From a virus, in IMG/VR virus record IMGVR_UViG_3300029922_000147, positions 1 through 40,701 of that record: DNA of 40,701 nt; one strand, written 5' to 3'. Within the stretch, counting starts at the first letter, position 1. Each line of letters opens with the position of its first letter. A program made the translations under genes and the position numbers. Below, piece by piece: positions 6,112 through 15,656 of the stretch. Under the pieces are notes generated by a model. That model worked only from the letters and a program-made list of their open reading frames with translations. It was not told the origin of the DNA and ran no database searches.

Positions 6112-8511
6112 TTAGCCTCCGTCCGAATCAACTTTAACGCGGCCCCACATGGCACGCCGTACTGAGTTAGTATTGCCGCCTGCGAGAACCAATCGCCACT
6201 TATATCCTACCACAGAAGCGGAGAAAGGTAGCTCGTGCTCTCCAGAGTTCCCGAATGTCACAGTCGAACCAAAAGAAGTTGTGTTGTCTTTATAAGCAGA
6301 AGCCACAACGCCAGAGGAATCAGTATCCAGATAAACAGAACGGACATGAGTCTTAACATCGGCGTAGCCTGTCTGCATTGTGAACATCGGCTTTAACGTG
6401 AAGCCTGTCGAGTAGTTCCAGCCTGGTATCGCGGTCCCGTTGTCCGATGTGGCTCGGTTCGTGTCCGTGAAACTCACCCCAGGTTGCCACCTGTGAATAA
6501 GTCCATCCGATCCGAAATACCGTAGCTGATAGTACAGCCCGGTAGGATCGCGGTAGCTCTCAGAATGCAGGAATCCCACGTTAAGAATATGCGTTGTCCA
6601 GGTTTCAGTCACGAAGTCATACCGTAGTTGGTAGGTTCCACGCGTTGCATACAGTTTCCTGTCCTGATAACCGAGAACTATCGTAGTATCCGGCGCGAAC
6701 CATGACCTGTAAGTTGAGCGGATTGACTGCGTTAACTCGGTCGGTTGAGCACGCGCTTTGGATATGTATATGCCGTCGTTGCTCGCCCATATGATCGAAC
6801 TTTCCGCCCAACACATAGACCGGCGCGACATAACTCCCTTCTGGTAGATAAGGTATGGATCGCTGTCAGGGTCGAGATTAGGCATGAAGTACACGGCCTC
6901 ATTGGTTCCAATGTACAAGGCATGGTCGCCAGTTTGCAGCGCGAGTATTTGTTCAGAGTTCGTTTCGGATATATCAAAATACCAACCGTCGGATGGCTGT
7001 AGAGCGATGGCTGGAAAGAACGGAAAGGGGTCCGTTGTGGCCCCAAATGCCAGATAGCTGCTAATCGTGAGTTGATTAGGGGCATTAGGATCGCCTCCAC
7101 AAACAAGCCTGCCGTTGCACGCGGCCATAGCAACACAAGCAGGCGGCGTACCTGTTGCCTGCAAGAAGCTCAAGTTAGCCAGGGTATTCTGACCTTGATC
7201 GTCGGTTACAGTGATGGTAGTTGCGCCGGTAGAGTAAGTTACAGACTTCACAAGGCGCACGCCATTAGGGGTATTCTGCCACAAGTTAAACGTGTCAGCG
7301 AGCGGATATTGGTTCGCGGTCGGTATCGCAAATGTGAACGTAGCAAGTTCCGAGAAGTCGGAGTTTTGCGGCGATGACTTTCCCGCTGCCGTGTTCCAAA
7401 GGCCCGACCTGCTGAAGTTCTCCGGGTTAGTACTCTGCGTACCTACTACCTGTAGGTTGTTGTAATTCCACTGAAGCGCATAGTAAGTCGGCGCGTAGAC
7501 ATTTGCAGCCGTGTAGAATACGGGGAACGAAGGCGATAGGTCTCCCTGCTGCCCGGTCGAAGAGTTCTCGTAGTTGACGTAATAATCCACCTCACCCACA
7601 GCAGGCGGCGTAGCGAGCGGCATGAACCCGGATACCGAAAACGGATCTGATGTAGGGCCAACTTGTCTAAACCTTATCTGAGTTATGGCGGCAATCGTCG
7701 CGGACGCTACAGGTAACAGCGAGCACCAGACGCCCCAAGGTGAACCGTTGGTTCCTGGGTTGTCGGAGATCGTGTCAAGCGTTGTCCAGTTACCGCCCAC
7801 GTCAGCAATCTCGATGGCGAATGAGCCGCCGCCGCCGGAGAGCGTTTCCGGTGAGCAAGCGACGAAAAGCCAGTTCGTCGATGTCCAATTATAGGTTGTG
7901 CCGAAACTCCATGTAGCTATTGCGCCGATCGGCCCTGCGATGTTGTACCACACGTTAGGAGACCCAACACCTGAAAGCGCACAGGTAGCTGAGCCGCTCA
8001 GCGTCGGGGAAGAGAGCGTGTCGAATAGCGTGTAAGCCGCAGGCGTGAACGTGGTTCCTGTCGGGATAGTTCCGGCCGATAATGTGGTGATGCTCTCGAT
8101 GCCATAACTTGAGTTAAGACGCTTCCAGGTAGGCGTTGCGTTGTCCGAGGCTAAGTATAAATAGCGGCCAAGCTGTGCCGCGCTGATATTATCCGTAGCT
8201 CCGAACGCTGCGCTGATACTGGTAGCAGTCGCATCCTTTGCAACCTCGGTTGACGGGTCTGTAACCTTGTAGACAGTACCGCCCTGCACCGCGATGTCAC
8301 GCGCCGTCGTTGCCAGCGGCCTGAAACGCCACAAGCCCTGTATCTGGCCGGAGCCGAAGGTACTCGTAGTCGTTGCGCGGTCGCCGTTGCGCGGTCGTAT
8401 CGCTTCATCATCGATCACGCAGTCCTGTGCTACGATCGCTTGATTAAGCGGAACCTGCTCGGGTGCAAGCAACGTGTTCAGTCCGCCGAAAGGTATGGCT
8501 TCGAGTGGCAC
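6112..8511 (-). CDS. Tail nozzle/tubular protein B-like
   Basis: This 799-residue protein begins with a pattern typical of short-tail nozzle proteins: I-P-F-G-G-L-N-T-L-L-A-P-E-Q-V-P-L-N-Q-A, then D-D-E-A-I-R-P-R-N-G-D-R-A. In T7 gp12 and P22 gp10 relatives this N-terminus is followed by a beta-propeller, and the body here is all-beta in composition with repeated blades. It would form the distal end of the short tail. The GTG start follows GGGAG at seven bases and abuts the upstream stop. Confidence is moderate because the assignment rests on the N-terminal motif, size and position. Confidence 0.7.
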   Translation of the reverse strand: MPLEAIPFGGLNTLLAPEQVPLNQAIVAQDCVIDDEAIRPRNGDRATTTSTFGSGQIQGLWRFRPLATTARDIAVQGGTVYKVTDPSTEVAKDATATSISAAFGATDNISAAQLGRYLYLASDNATPTWKRLNSSYGIESITTLSAGTIPTGTTFTPAAYTLFDTLSSPTLSGSATCALSGVGSPNVWYNIAGPIGAIATWSFGTTYNWTSTNWLFVACSPETLSGGGGSFAIEIADVGGNWTTLDTISDNPGTNGSPWGVWCSLLPVASATIAAITQIRFRQVGPTSDPFSVSGFMPLATPPAVGEVDYYVNYENSSTGQQGDLSPSFPVFYTAANVYAPTYYALQWNYNNLQVVGTQSTNPENFSRSGLWNTAAGKSSPQNSDFSELATFTFAIPTANQYPLADTFNLWQNTPNGVRLVKSVTYSTGATTITVTDDQGQNTLANLSFLQATGTPPACVAMAACNGRLVCGGDPNAPNQLTISSYLAFGATTDPFPFFPAIALQPSDGWYFDISETNSEQILALQTGDHALYIGTNEAVYFMPNLDPDSDPYLIYQKGVMSRRSMCWAESSIIWASNDGIYISKARAQPTELTQSIRSTYRSWFAPDTTIVLGYQDRKLYATRGTYQLRYDFVTETWTTHILNVGFLHSESYRDPTGLYYQLRYFGSDGLIHRWQPGVSFTDTNRATSDNGTAIPGWNYSTGFTLKPMFTMQTGYADVKTHVRSVYLDTDSSGVVASAYKDNTTSFGSTVTFGNSGEHELPFSASVVGYKWRLVLAGGNTNSVRRAMWGRVKVDSDGG

Positions 8512-9174
8512 TTAGCTACTCCCTATGAACAGGCCAGCAGTCGTGAAGTTAATACTTCCGCTAACTTCGCCACTTGAGTTAAAAACGTGGAGCTTGTTCG
8601 CAGTCCAAGAAAATCTATAACTTGCCGTGTCGTTTATCCCGGCGTACTGGACTCCTTGCAGTCCGATCTGAGCTGATGCAAGATCAAGGCCGCCACTAGG
8701 ATACGTCCCGTTATAACTAAGACCAAGGATCACCGAAGGCTTTCTGTTTAATGGGTTGAAATCGATCACCCAATAGACCGGAGGCGTCGGGCCTGACGGG
8801 GCCGCGTTCACCGTTACTACAGTAGTGCCTACGTTGGCGAGTACGAGCGAATAACTTCCAGCCGATGGAAATGTGATGTGCCAGAACGCTTGCACCGCTT
8901 GTCCGGGCCCCAGCCAGAACGGAACATTGTCTGGCTTCCAGCCCATCCCGACAGCTACGTAGCCAGTCAGTCCGTTGGTGTGCGTCGTGTTCTCATCCGA
9001 TGTCGCGTCTATAGTCGCGCCGCTGCAAGTTAAAGCCGTCGAATATACCGCTGACGCGCCTGGACCGAACGCGACGTCGAAGGTACAAGGCTCTCCGGCG
9101 ATAGGGTTTGCAAGCGTCCGTTCCTGGCTCGCCGGGTCCGCTATGAATGAGTAGGCCAGTACACCAAGTGACAT
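8512..9174 (-). CDS. Virion structural protein (tail region)
   Basis: This 220-residue protein is rich in Gly, Ser, Thr and aromatic residues in a beta-type pattern, without charged helices. The ATG overlaps the stop of the spike gene by one base and the stop abuts the nozzle start, so it is tightly coupled to tail genes. No specific family is recognised. A role as appendage or spike partner is inferred from position. Confidence 0.6.
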   Translation of the reverse strand: MSLGVLAYSFIADPASQERTLANPIAGEPCTFDVAFGPGASAVYSTALTCSGATIDATSDENTTHTNGLTGYVAVGMGWKPDNVPFWLGPGQAVQAFWHITFPSAGSYSLVLANVGTTVVTVNAAPSGPTPPVYWVIDFNPLNRKPSVILGLSYNGTYPSGGLDLASAQIGLQGVQYAGINDTASYRFSWTANKLHVFNSSGEVSGSINFTTAGLFIGSS

Positions 9175-12100
9175 TAGATGCCTATGCCTATCCCGATGTC
9201 CAGGTTCCTATTGCCGTCCGCAAGTGCGCCGCCTCCACCACCCGTCGTAGCGTTGAGCGTGATTGGCGTTGGAGACGTGATCGGAAATACGAAGCTGACA
9301 GACACAGTTCGATTTCCGGTTGTTGACGGCGTTAAAGTGAAAGTGTACGACGAAGCGCCCACAATCGGGATACTGCTTGCAGATAAAGTGTCTCCGCCTA
9401 CCGATGAGACCGGATACGCCATACCAGTGTATCTGGCAATCGATGTTGACGCAGAGGACGGAATCCCGATCGTGTATGTGATTGGATTGCCTACGGTCCC
9501 GCTCGAGGAGCCTGTCAGAGTTGCAGCCGGGATCGTGTAATCTAAGCTGTACTGCATGTATCCCCGAGACACCTGTACCTGCGGGTTGTCCCCCGAATAG
9601 GCCAACGCACCGACTACGCTGTTAGTGTTGTTGAGGAATGGACCTTGAAAATACCAGCGGTCTGCAATCCACACGTCCCCAACTGCTGGGATTTGGTAGA
9701 TTCTCGTGCCCTGTGCGTTATAGACCGTTCCGGTCGGGGTGCCTGCAAATAGCTTTCCAGCGTAGGCATACGGGCCAGTCACAGAGCTGGAAGTAAATGA
9801 CTGATTATCCTGGATGATTGCAGTGACTGAGAAGACAGCCCCCCCGTTCAAACCCGCGCCCGAACCTGTTATGGGGCCAAGCAGTGCTCCCTGGAGCACC
9901 ATAGTGTATACCCCTGCGGCGAGCGTGCTTCCCGTCACAAGACAGTTTCCTGCGCCAATCGAGGAAAGGCCCTGAAGCGCCGTCTGGACTTGTCCAGGGG
10001 TTGAATTGTAGGCAAGACCTGAAGTAGTCTGGCCGCCGTACGTAAGGGTAAATGTCCCGCTTGTCGCCGTAACTCCAAGGCTCCAACCGTTCACTGGACC
10101 ATACCCGATTACGTTGCTTTGTTGGATTATAAATTGAGATAATGCAGCATTCCAATAAGGTCCTCGTTGGCCTTCACCGTTCATAGATGCACCTGTGGCA
10201 GTTGCGCTTAGATTGGTAACAGTGCCTGAAAATCCTGTGAACCCTGCGTTGAGTTGACACAACCATGTTAAGAAACCGTTGGCAGTGAAAAGGGTATAAC
10301 CGTTCCCAGTATTTGGGTCTATGGATAGGGTGCAATCGTTGTAGGCAGTCGGCCCACTCGGCAAAGTCAAGTTCATGTTGACCCATGACCATCCCGAGAA
10401 CGGATTAGAACCTGATGTGGAAGCTACAGAACATTGGCTTGAACTAGATCCACCAAGCCCATGCCCCCAAATCACGTAGTTGCTATTAGCCGCATTGTAG
10501 AGCATATGAGGCCGCTGTATCTGCGTACACGTTGCGCCGAGATCTGCGCCCATGTCTACAAGCAATTCTGTTTCATATTTCCAGTTGTAGGCGTCAACGC
10601 TCGAATACATCACCATTCCGTAATTGTTGCCCGTGCCTCCGATCGCGTTGGTGTCGTAAGCGGTGTTGTAAGGGGTACCGAGCCAAATCAATTTCCCTGT
10701 GCGCGTCGTGTCGTCGAACCAACCACCTGCCGCCGCGTCTATCTTGATACCTCGGTTGATGTCGTACCAGACGCCGGATGGGAGATAAGGCTGTGCCAAA
10801 AACTGTGCAGTGTAGAACTTGTCGGTCGTACAGGAATAGTTTGTCTGACAGGTCGTATCGTACGCGACGGCTTTGACAATTAGAGGAGTTGAGCCCGTAG
10901 GCGTGACGGTGAACGGACCCGCATAGAGCGTCTTAGTGTTGTCTGGAGTTGTCCCGTCTGTCGTGTAGTAGATTGCCGCAGTTGTGGTTAGGCTCGTGAT
11001 TGTGACGGTCGTACCGGACGGATAGAATCCACCTGTAGGACTGATTACGGGCATGACAGGGCGGCAGTTGACACCTGGAGTCGGCGCGCCGAATATCTCA
11101 AGTTCATTGAGCGTGGGCAACAGGCCGCCACTCGGAGTGGGGTTTGTCGGCTGGATGATACGCCACGCTGCGTTAGCCGTTGGGGATGTCGGTACGCGTT
11201 CCCATAGGATGCCGGGATAGTAATACTGGGTCGCGCCTGTTCCATAACAGATCGGCAACGTATCAAAGGCTGTAGGCGAAGGAAACGAACCCGTCGCGCC
11301 CGTAGTCGCACCCTGGAATTGGGCATCCCCCAACCATAGGCCAATATCGTAAACAATACCTGTCAGGTTTTGCCATCCGAACCTATACCTCGTAGGCACT
11401 ACAGGCTGATCGAACAGGTAGCCGACCCATTTGTTATTCTGAGCCGTACCGCCGCCGCCTGTTATGCTTGCGGCCCAATAAGTAGAGAGGTTGTCGTCTG
11501 CGATATTGGTGGCAGGAAACCCCGCTTGATTATCGGAGTCGATGATATTCCCGTTGGACGACACAAGGTATTGAACCTCGCCTGTTGGGTTGCCCGTAGT
11601 CGTGGTAAGGAGGACGTTCGCGCCGGTGCCTTGGTTGCTGCTAGAATCTGTTGCGACCACCTCATAGGAATACTCAGTACTCGCAGCAACGCCCGTGTCG
11701 AGGTAAGTTAAAGATGTGGAGTTAGGCCCGACATTGGCATACGTCCCTATCACCCCGCCAGGGGCAAGCGCACGCCTGAACTGATAGTTGTAGGGGCCAA
11801 ATCCGCCTGTAGCAGCAGTGGTGACCAGCAGTGCCGATGTACCCGCGTAATCGGGTACTGTAGTCGCCTGTGCGGCCACAGTGAGGCCCGTATAAAGTGC
11901 GGCCAACTCTACGAACTGTTGCCCTGTCGACGTGGTAGGCGTGCCGCCTGTTGAGAAAATGCCAACGGACTGAGGCGTATAGTGCGTGTCAGAAGTGCCA
12001 GAGAACGAGGTGGAAATTGTATTCGTAGTCGCGATAGTTGCGGTAAACGTGTGAGACCCGGAACCCGTATACGTCAACGTCAGCAAAAATAAGGTGCCAG

Positions 12101-12776
12101 CGGTATACGACGGGGGTGCCGTTGCCGAAATAGTATTGGCTGTGTTGGTGGATGATCTGTATTGGAAGTACCATCCGCCTCCCGCACCGGACATGCCGAA
12201 CACGTATTGATTTCCAGAGGCGTCAGCCATCGATATGGCCGCAAACTCGCCAGCCACGTTTGACGGCATGTAAACCAGCATCGACGCTTTACACGCGCCA
12301 CCTGGCACCGTGTTGGAGGAGAGGATCTGCGCGCCGTTTGTTCCGTTAGCGTTCTTGTATGCTTGCCCGTTCCCGTTGGTTGCTAACGTACCGTTGTATC
12401 CAGCCGCGGGAGAACCTACCCACGCCGCGCCTGCTTGTGGGCTAAGAGTTGTTATCGCAGTACCGGATGCACCCGCAAACGATGGAGAAACCACTTGAGG
12501 AGCCGAGGCAAATAGCATGATCTGCGTGTAGACAGTCTGTGCTCCTGTCGTCGCAAGAATCCACATCGAGTCGCCGGAAGCAGGTGTCGTGACCGTCAGC
12601 GTGGCCGCGCCGTTGGCGGTGATGTTGCTCGCCGTGACCGCGCCCGCTCCTGGGCCTGCCGTCCACACGGTGACGCCCTGAACCCACAGCGTGCCCGTAC
12701 CGAGGTCGGAGACAGATATATTGTTACCCGACGTGTTTACCGTTAAGTAGCCAGGAGTGGATACGAATATTGCCAT
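9174..12776 (-). CDS. Tail spike with discoidin-like, CHB_HEX-like and GH43-like domains
   Basis: This 1,200-residue protein is the probable receptor-binding depolymerase. The order seen is: beta N-terminus; about 90-310 a ConA/LamG-like sandwich; about 315-390 FN3-like; about 400-560 discoidin-like (P-A-T-N-I-A-D-D-N-L-S-T-Y-W); about 565-640 chitobiase-C-like (A-I-Y-Y-T-T-D-G-T-T-P-D); about 655-1080 a GH43-type five-bladed propeller with G-W-F-D-D, Y-S-S-V-D-A-Y-N-W-K and R-P-H-M-L-Y-N. A separate domain with G-T-F-T-L-T-Y-G-G and V-Q-T-A-L-Q-G-L is inserted at about 890-975. The C-terminus is Ig-like and ends in a Gly/Ile run. GH43 enzymes act on arabinan, xylan or galactan; the actual substrate is unknown. 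Confidence 0.75.
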   Translation of the reverse strand: MAIFVSTPGYLTVNTSGNNISVSDLGTGTLWVQGVTVWTAGPGAGAVTASNITANGAATLTVTTPASGDSMWILATTGAQTVYTQIMLFASAPQVVSPSFAGASGTAITTLSPQAGAAWVGSPAAGYNGTLATNGNGQAYKNANGTNGAQILSSNTVPGGACKASMLVYMPSNVAGEFAAISMADASGNQYVFGMSGAGGGWYFQYRSSTNTANTISATAPPSYTAGTLFLLTLTYTGSGSHTFTATIATTNTISTSFSGTSDTHYTPQSVGIFSTGGTPTTSTGQQFVELAALYTGLTVAAQATTVPDYAGTSALLVTTAATGGFGPYNYQFRRALAPGGVIGTYANVGPNSTSLTYLDTGVAASTEYSYEVVATDSSSNQGTGANVLLTTTTGNPTGEVQYLVSSNGNIIDSDNQAGFPATNIADDNLSTYWAASITGGGGTAQNNKWVGYLFDQPVVPTRYRFGWQNLTGIVYDIGLWLGDAQFQGATTGATGSFPSPTAFDTLPICYGTGATQYYYPGILWERVPTSPTANAAWRIIQPTNPTPSGGLLPTLNELEIFGAPTPGVNCRPVMPVISPTGGFYPSGTTVTITSLTTTAAIYYTTDGTTPDNTKTLYAGPFTVTPTGSTPLIVKAVAYDTTCQTNYSCTTDKFYTAQFLAQPYLPSGVWYDINRGIKIDAAAGGWFDDTTRTGKLIWLGTPYNTAYDTNAIGGTGNNYGMVMYSSVDAYNWKYETELLVDMGADLGATCTQIQRPHMLYNAANSNYVIWGHGLGGSSSSQCSVASTSGSNPFSGWSWVNMNLTLPSGPTAYNDCTLSIDPNTGNGYTLFTANGFLTWLCQLNAGFTGFSGTVTNLSATATGASMNGEGQRGPYWNAALSQFIIQQSNVIGYGPVNGWSLGVTATSGTFTLTYGGQTTSGLAYNSTPGQVQTALQGLSSIGAGNCLVTGSTLAAGVYTMVLQGALLGPITGSGAGLNGGAVFSVTAIIQDNQSFTSSSVTGPYAYAGKLFAGTPTGTVYNAQGTRIYQIPAVGDVWIADRWYFQGPFLNNTNSVVGALAYSGDNPQVQVSRGYMQYSLDYTIPAATLTGSSSGTVGNPITYTIGIPSSASTSIARYTGMAYPVSSVGGDTLSASSIPIVGASSYTFTLTPSTTGNRTVSVSFVFPITSPTPITLNATTGGGGGALADGNRNLDIGIGIGI

Positions 12777-12816
12777 GCGTTAATTGCCTACCTTATTGAG
12801 GTTAAGAGCCATAAGT

Positions 12817-13089
12817 TTAGTAGACCGCTACGATGTTGGTTGCAGTGGTGGCCGCTTGGACGCTTTTAACGCGGCCTGACCAATAGCCGACTGGCACATT
12901 AGAAATCGTGACCGCGGCGGTATCATCCATTCCAATTATGGACAGGTTGCCAGTGACGCCGATCCATAAGCCACGCGGATAGATCGCGGTGCCGGTGAGC
13001 GCGAGGCTCAAACCGTCGGTAGGTGTCACTACCCTGAACTGGGTAGGAGGCTCCGCAGTATGTGAAACTCTCAGATTACCGCTGTCCAT
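12817..13089 (-). CDS. Spike base protein-like (RCAP_rcc01079-type)
   Basis: This 90-residue protein ends in a distinctive pattern: W-I-G-V-T-G-N-L-S-I, then V-T-I-S-N-V-P-V-G, then R-V-K-S-V-Q-A-A-T-T-A-T-N-I-V-A-V-Y. This resembles the small spike-base proteins of gene transfer agents and phages, which have G-x-x-G-D-V-x-V and G-T-T-A-T-D-I-V-A-L-Y. It would join the spike to the tail. GGGAG precedes the ATG. It lies immediately upstream of the large spike gene, as expected. Confidence 0.65.
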   Translation of the reverse strand: MDSGNLRVSHTAEPPTQFRVVTPTDGLSLALTGTAIYPRGLWIGVTGNLSIIGMDDTAAVTISNVPVGYWSGRVKSVQAATTATNIVAVY

Positions 13090-13090
13090 G

Positions 13091-13831
13091 TTAAACTCCC
13101 ATCACCATTATATCCGCGCCGAGACATGCTGCTCCCGGCGTCAATTCTGTCCCGTTGTTGTAGAGGTGCAACGTGCGCCCTACGATCACAGCAAGATTGT
13201 CGTCTCGGCTCTTCGCGCTCGCATACCGAATGTCCACGTTCCCAAGATACGGAGTTAAATCTACGCCGGTCCCATCATATCCGCCTATGTAAACCACGCT
13301 CAAGAAATGGTACTCGTGGTCATTATGAACGCTATGTTCTACGTAAGGATAGTTTCCATTTGGGTTACTACCTCCGGGGCCAGTCCCTTCCGGTCCGCCA
13401 ATAACTGCCATGCCTGCCGTGCTTGTGTAGTTAAGCACGAAATTCATATAGTTGTAGGTGTCCTGCCAGGTTTTAGGATCGAATGAAAGTGGTAGCTCAC
13501 TATTGTATTGATAGTTGGTCTCACCTGAGTTTATAGCCGCTAGAAGAGCAGGCCCTATCGTGTATGATCTGACAAATGTACCATTAGTCTCGCTCTGCCC
13601 CCCTTGCAAAAAAGATGAACTTCCTGGCAACGATTGCGATAAATATGGAGCAGGAAGCGGCGAAAAAAAGGGAAAGGGATATAAATTAGCAATAGTCCAG
13701 CTTATATTCCAAGTCCCTGAAGTATAAGTGTTAGCCGGTATTGGAAAGTTAACGCCAATCGCGCCGGTCCACGTATTCACTACGCTGACAGTCCCGGTTG
13801 CAGGAAATGCGCTAACTGTCACACTGGGCAT
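13091..13831 (-). CDS. Virion structural protein (tail/spike region)
   Basis: This 246-residue protein is rich in Tyr, Gly, Asn and Ser with beta-type alternation and no recognised family. The stretch H-S-V-H-N-D-H-E-Y-H-F is strikingly histidine-rich and may bind metal. The start codon abuts the stop of the preceding gene and the stop lies one base before the spike-base gene, so the genes are co-translated. A structural role is inferred from position. Confidence 0.6.
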   Translation of the reverse strand: MPSVTVSAFPATGTVSVVNTWTGAIGVNFPIPANTYTSGTWNISWTIANLYPFPFFSPLPAPYLSQSLPGSSSFLQGGQSETNGTFVRSYTIGPALLAAINSGETNYQYNSELPLSFDPKTWQDTYNYMNFVLNYTSTAGMAVIGGPEGTGPGGSNPNGNYPYVEHSVHNDHEYHFLSVVYIGGYDGTGVDLTPYLGNVDIRYASAKSRDDNLAVIVGRTLHLYNNGTELTPGAACLGADIMVMGV

Positions 13832-14311
13832 TTATTCCCTGGGCTCCGCATCTACAGGGAATGTGTCCGGCAACGTAATCAGGAACCGATCGTGTCCGCC
13901 TCTTGGCGCAGGTATCGATAGCTCTATCACGTTGGATTTAACTCTGCGAGCCACGTACCCCAACCGTTCCGCGTGGGCACCGGGTGCAAGATAAGCCTGC
14001 ATGATTACGCCGAACGCATCCAGCGTAACGTGAGTTAAAATAGGTCGGTCTTCCTTCAGACGCCGCTCTTCGGGTACTTCTCCGATGCCTAGCTTCTCAA
14101 GCATGTCATCGACTTCGGCCTCGGATAGATCGGTCAGGCGGTCAACCTCGGCAAGAATATCCGCAGTCACCGGCTGAGGGTCGAGGCCCCGCGTCTTTGC
14201 CCTGGCTCGCGTCGATATGCTGACGTAGTATGTGCGCCCCTGGTTGTCGGTGCGCTGCTGAAGCAGAACACCGTCGAGGATATGCGTAGGCGTGATAATA
14301 TCTATAGCCAT
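13832..14311 (-). CDS. Hypothetical virion-operon protein
   Basis: This 159-residue protein has GGAGC nine bases before the ATG. An acidic helical central part (L-T-D-L-S-E-A-E-V-D-D-M-L-E-K-L) sits between basic segments. No family is recognised. A large hairpin (14323-14352) separates it from the upstream gene. Confidence 0.6.
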   Translation of the reverse strand: MAIDIITPTHILDGVLLQQRTDNQGRTYYVSISTRARAKTRGLDPQPVTADILAEVDRLTDLSEAEVDDMLEKLGIGEVPEERRLKEDRPILTHVTLDAFGVIMQAYLAPGAHAERLGYVARRVKSNVIELSIPAPRGGHDRFLITLPDTFPVDAEPRE

Positions 14312-14322
14312 AATTGCTCCAG

Positions 14323-14352
14323 GTTAGGGCCGCTTTAACTTGCGGCCCTAAC
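14323..14352 (-). repeat. 11-bp perfect hairpin in the structural operon
   Basis: GTTAGGGCCGC (14323-14333) pairs perfectly with 14342-14352 around an eight-base loop, eight bases past the upstream stop. Read leftward, the Shine-Dalgarno GGAGC of the next gene follows at once and no U-tract is present. An RNA-stabilising or attenuating hairpin is more likely than a full terminator. Confidence 0.8.
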
Positions 14353-14359
14353 TTACAAT

Positions 14360-14920
14360 CTAGTAGTCTATGACCTGTACCGCGTGAATGAACGCATAGT
14401 CGGTTAGCGTGTCTGCTGTATTCTCGGTTACTCGGCGGATCTGAAGCCGCATGAAGTCACCGATCGCAGGAGCCGTGGTCTGTCCGTTCTGCGCCTGGGC
14501 GATTGTCACGTTAATTGTCGTGATGTTCAAGCCGCCCGCGGTCGTCGCGTTAATCGACGTGGTGGCAAGGATCTCATTGCTTGAGTTGTCAGCCGCGAAG
14601 TTATCCTGCGCGACCAAAGGAAGATCAGTCGCACCCGAAAGCTGGAACGCTGCACCCCAAACTACCGCGCCGGTCAAGCCGTTCGAGTTCGATGACCAAA
14701 GTATCTTGACCTTGAATCCCGTCGTTCCACTATATCCTGAAGCGGATGGCCCAGGGATTGTGAAGTCAAACCGAACGCGTTGAGAGTTCTTCGCGCCGAC
14801 CTGCTGGCCCTGGAACTGCAAAACGGTGAGGCCGTTCTTCTTGTTAAGTGCAACGCCGCCGAAGGGCGCTTCTGCGTCCGCTGCGACGAAACACGCTAGT
14901 TGTGCTGCCGATGCTGCCAT
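14360..14920 (-). CDS. Virion structural protein, possible decoration or head fibre
   Basis: This 186-residue beta-type protein has TAGGAGT before its ATG. The pattern F-D-F-T-I-P, F-K-V-K-I-L-W-S-S-N and V-V-W-G-A-A-F-Q-L alternates hydrophobic residues as in jelly-roll or Ig-like folds. It ends in F-I-H-A-V-Q-V-I-D-Y. It sits next to the adaptor pair and is followed by a strong hairpin, which often marks highly expressed virion genes. A decoration or head-fibre role is inferred only. Confidence 0.55.
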   Translation of the reverse strand: MAASAAQLACFVAADAEAPFGGVALNKKNGLTVLQFQGQQVGAKNSQRVRFDFTIPGPSASGYSGTTGFKVKILWSSNSNGLTGAVVWGAAFQLSGATDLPLVAQDNFAADNSSNEILATTSINATTAGGLNITTINVTIAQAQNGQTTAPAIGDFMRLQIRRVTENTADTLTDYAFIHAVQVIDY

Positions 14921-14935
14921 TGAAGTTAACTCCTA

Positions 14936-15655
14936 TTAGGGCTGGTAGCCCGAAAGTCTCAAGTAAACTCGCCGTCTGAACGGGCGCGATACGACACGTT
15001 GAACGTAGGGCGAGCGCCCTTGTGTTATGTAATCTCGGCAGGCTTCCACCATGCCTTGATATTGGGTTCGATATTCCTGTATCGTCGCAAGGGCTTCGTC
15101 TTGCGCCCACTGCTCGCAGTACAGAAATGCGGCCCTCAGCGAGATCGCTTCGTGCCATGTGTCCGGGAACGAAGTGTAACTTGAACTTCCGCTAACTTGG
15201 CCTGGAACATCCGTATCGGCAACCATGAGCGGCGAGGCCCTGATGCCCCGAACCACCATCGTATCGCCTGATGTGGCGGACGGCGGAACAAGCTGTATCA
15301 CGTTCGGAGCCATTACCATGTATCGCATGGTGGTTCCTGCCGGTCTCGTGTACCAGAGCGCGTCGTAATTGCGCTCGTCAATCTCCGTCGTTGGATATAT
15401 GATGTTTGACACAAGGCCGACAGGAGTATAGGCTAGGTCCGTGATGCTCTTAAAGTAGGGTGTCGGTATCGTGTAAGTCGGCTGGTTTGCAACCGTAGTT
15501 ACATTCACCTGTTCCCGGTTAAATTCGCTATCCCACGAAAAATCTGTGAGTCCGCGATTAACAAGGTCCACCCAATCAGGCCCCGGCATTGCATCTTGCC
15601 AACCGGCTTGCTTTGCCAGGAATGCGGCTCTATTTCTGAGTTGGAGGAAATCCAT
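14936..15655 (-). CDS. Head-tail adaptor-like protein 2
   Basis: This 239-residue protein shares its N-terminal plan with the preceding gene product: L-x-x-R-A-x-L-A-x-x-A-G-W, P-x-P-x-W-x-x-L-V-N, F-S-W-D-x-E and T-T-V-A-N-Q-P-T-Y-T, followed by a K-x-I-x-D-x-x-Y segment. Such proteins act as head-to-tail adaptors in short-tailed phages, binding the portal ring. The pair probably arose by duplication and may form successive rings. The C-terminus is Arg-rich (R-P-F-R-R-R-V-Y). Confidence 0.7.
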   Translation of the reverse strand: MDFLQLRNRAAFLAKQAGWQDAMPGPDWVDLVNRGLTDFSWDSEFNREQVNVTTVANQPTYTIPTPYFKSITDLAYTPVGLVSNIIYPTTEIDERNYDALWYTRPAGTTMRYMVMAPNVIQLVPPSATSGDTMVVRGIRASPLMVADTDVPGQVSGSSSYTSFPDTWHEAISLRAAFLYCEQWAQDEALATIQEYRTQYQGMVEACRDYITQGRSPYVQRVVSRPFRRRVYLRLSGYQP

Positions 15656-15656
15656 T

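Noticed and set aside
9400-9416. CCGATGAGACC match to a hammerhead core fragment
   Set aside because: It lies within the spike coding sequence and lacks the GAAA, stem I and stem III partners.
10461-10883. Forward ORF of 140 codons opposite the spike gene
   Set aside because: No ribosome site, overlaps fully with the well-supported spike gene, and has no recognisable domain.
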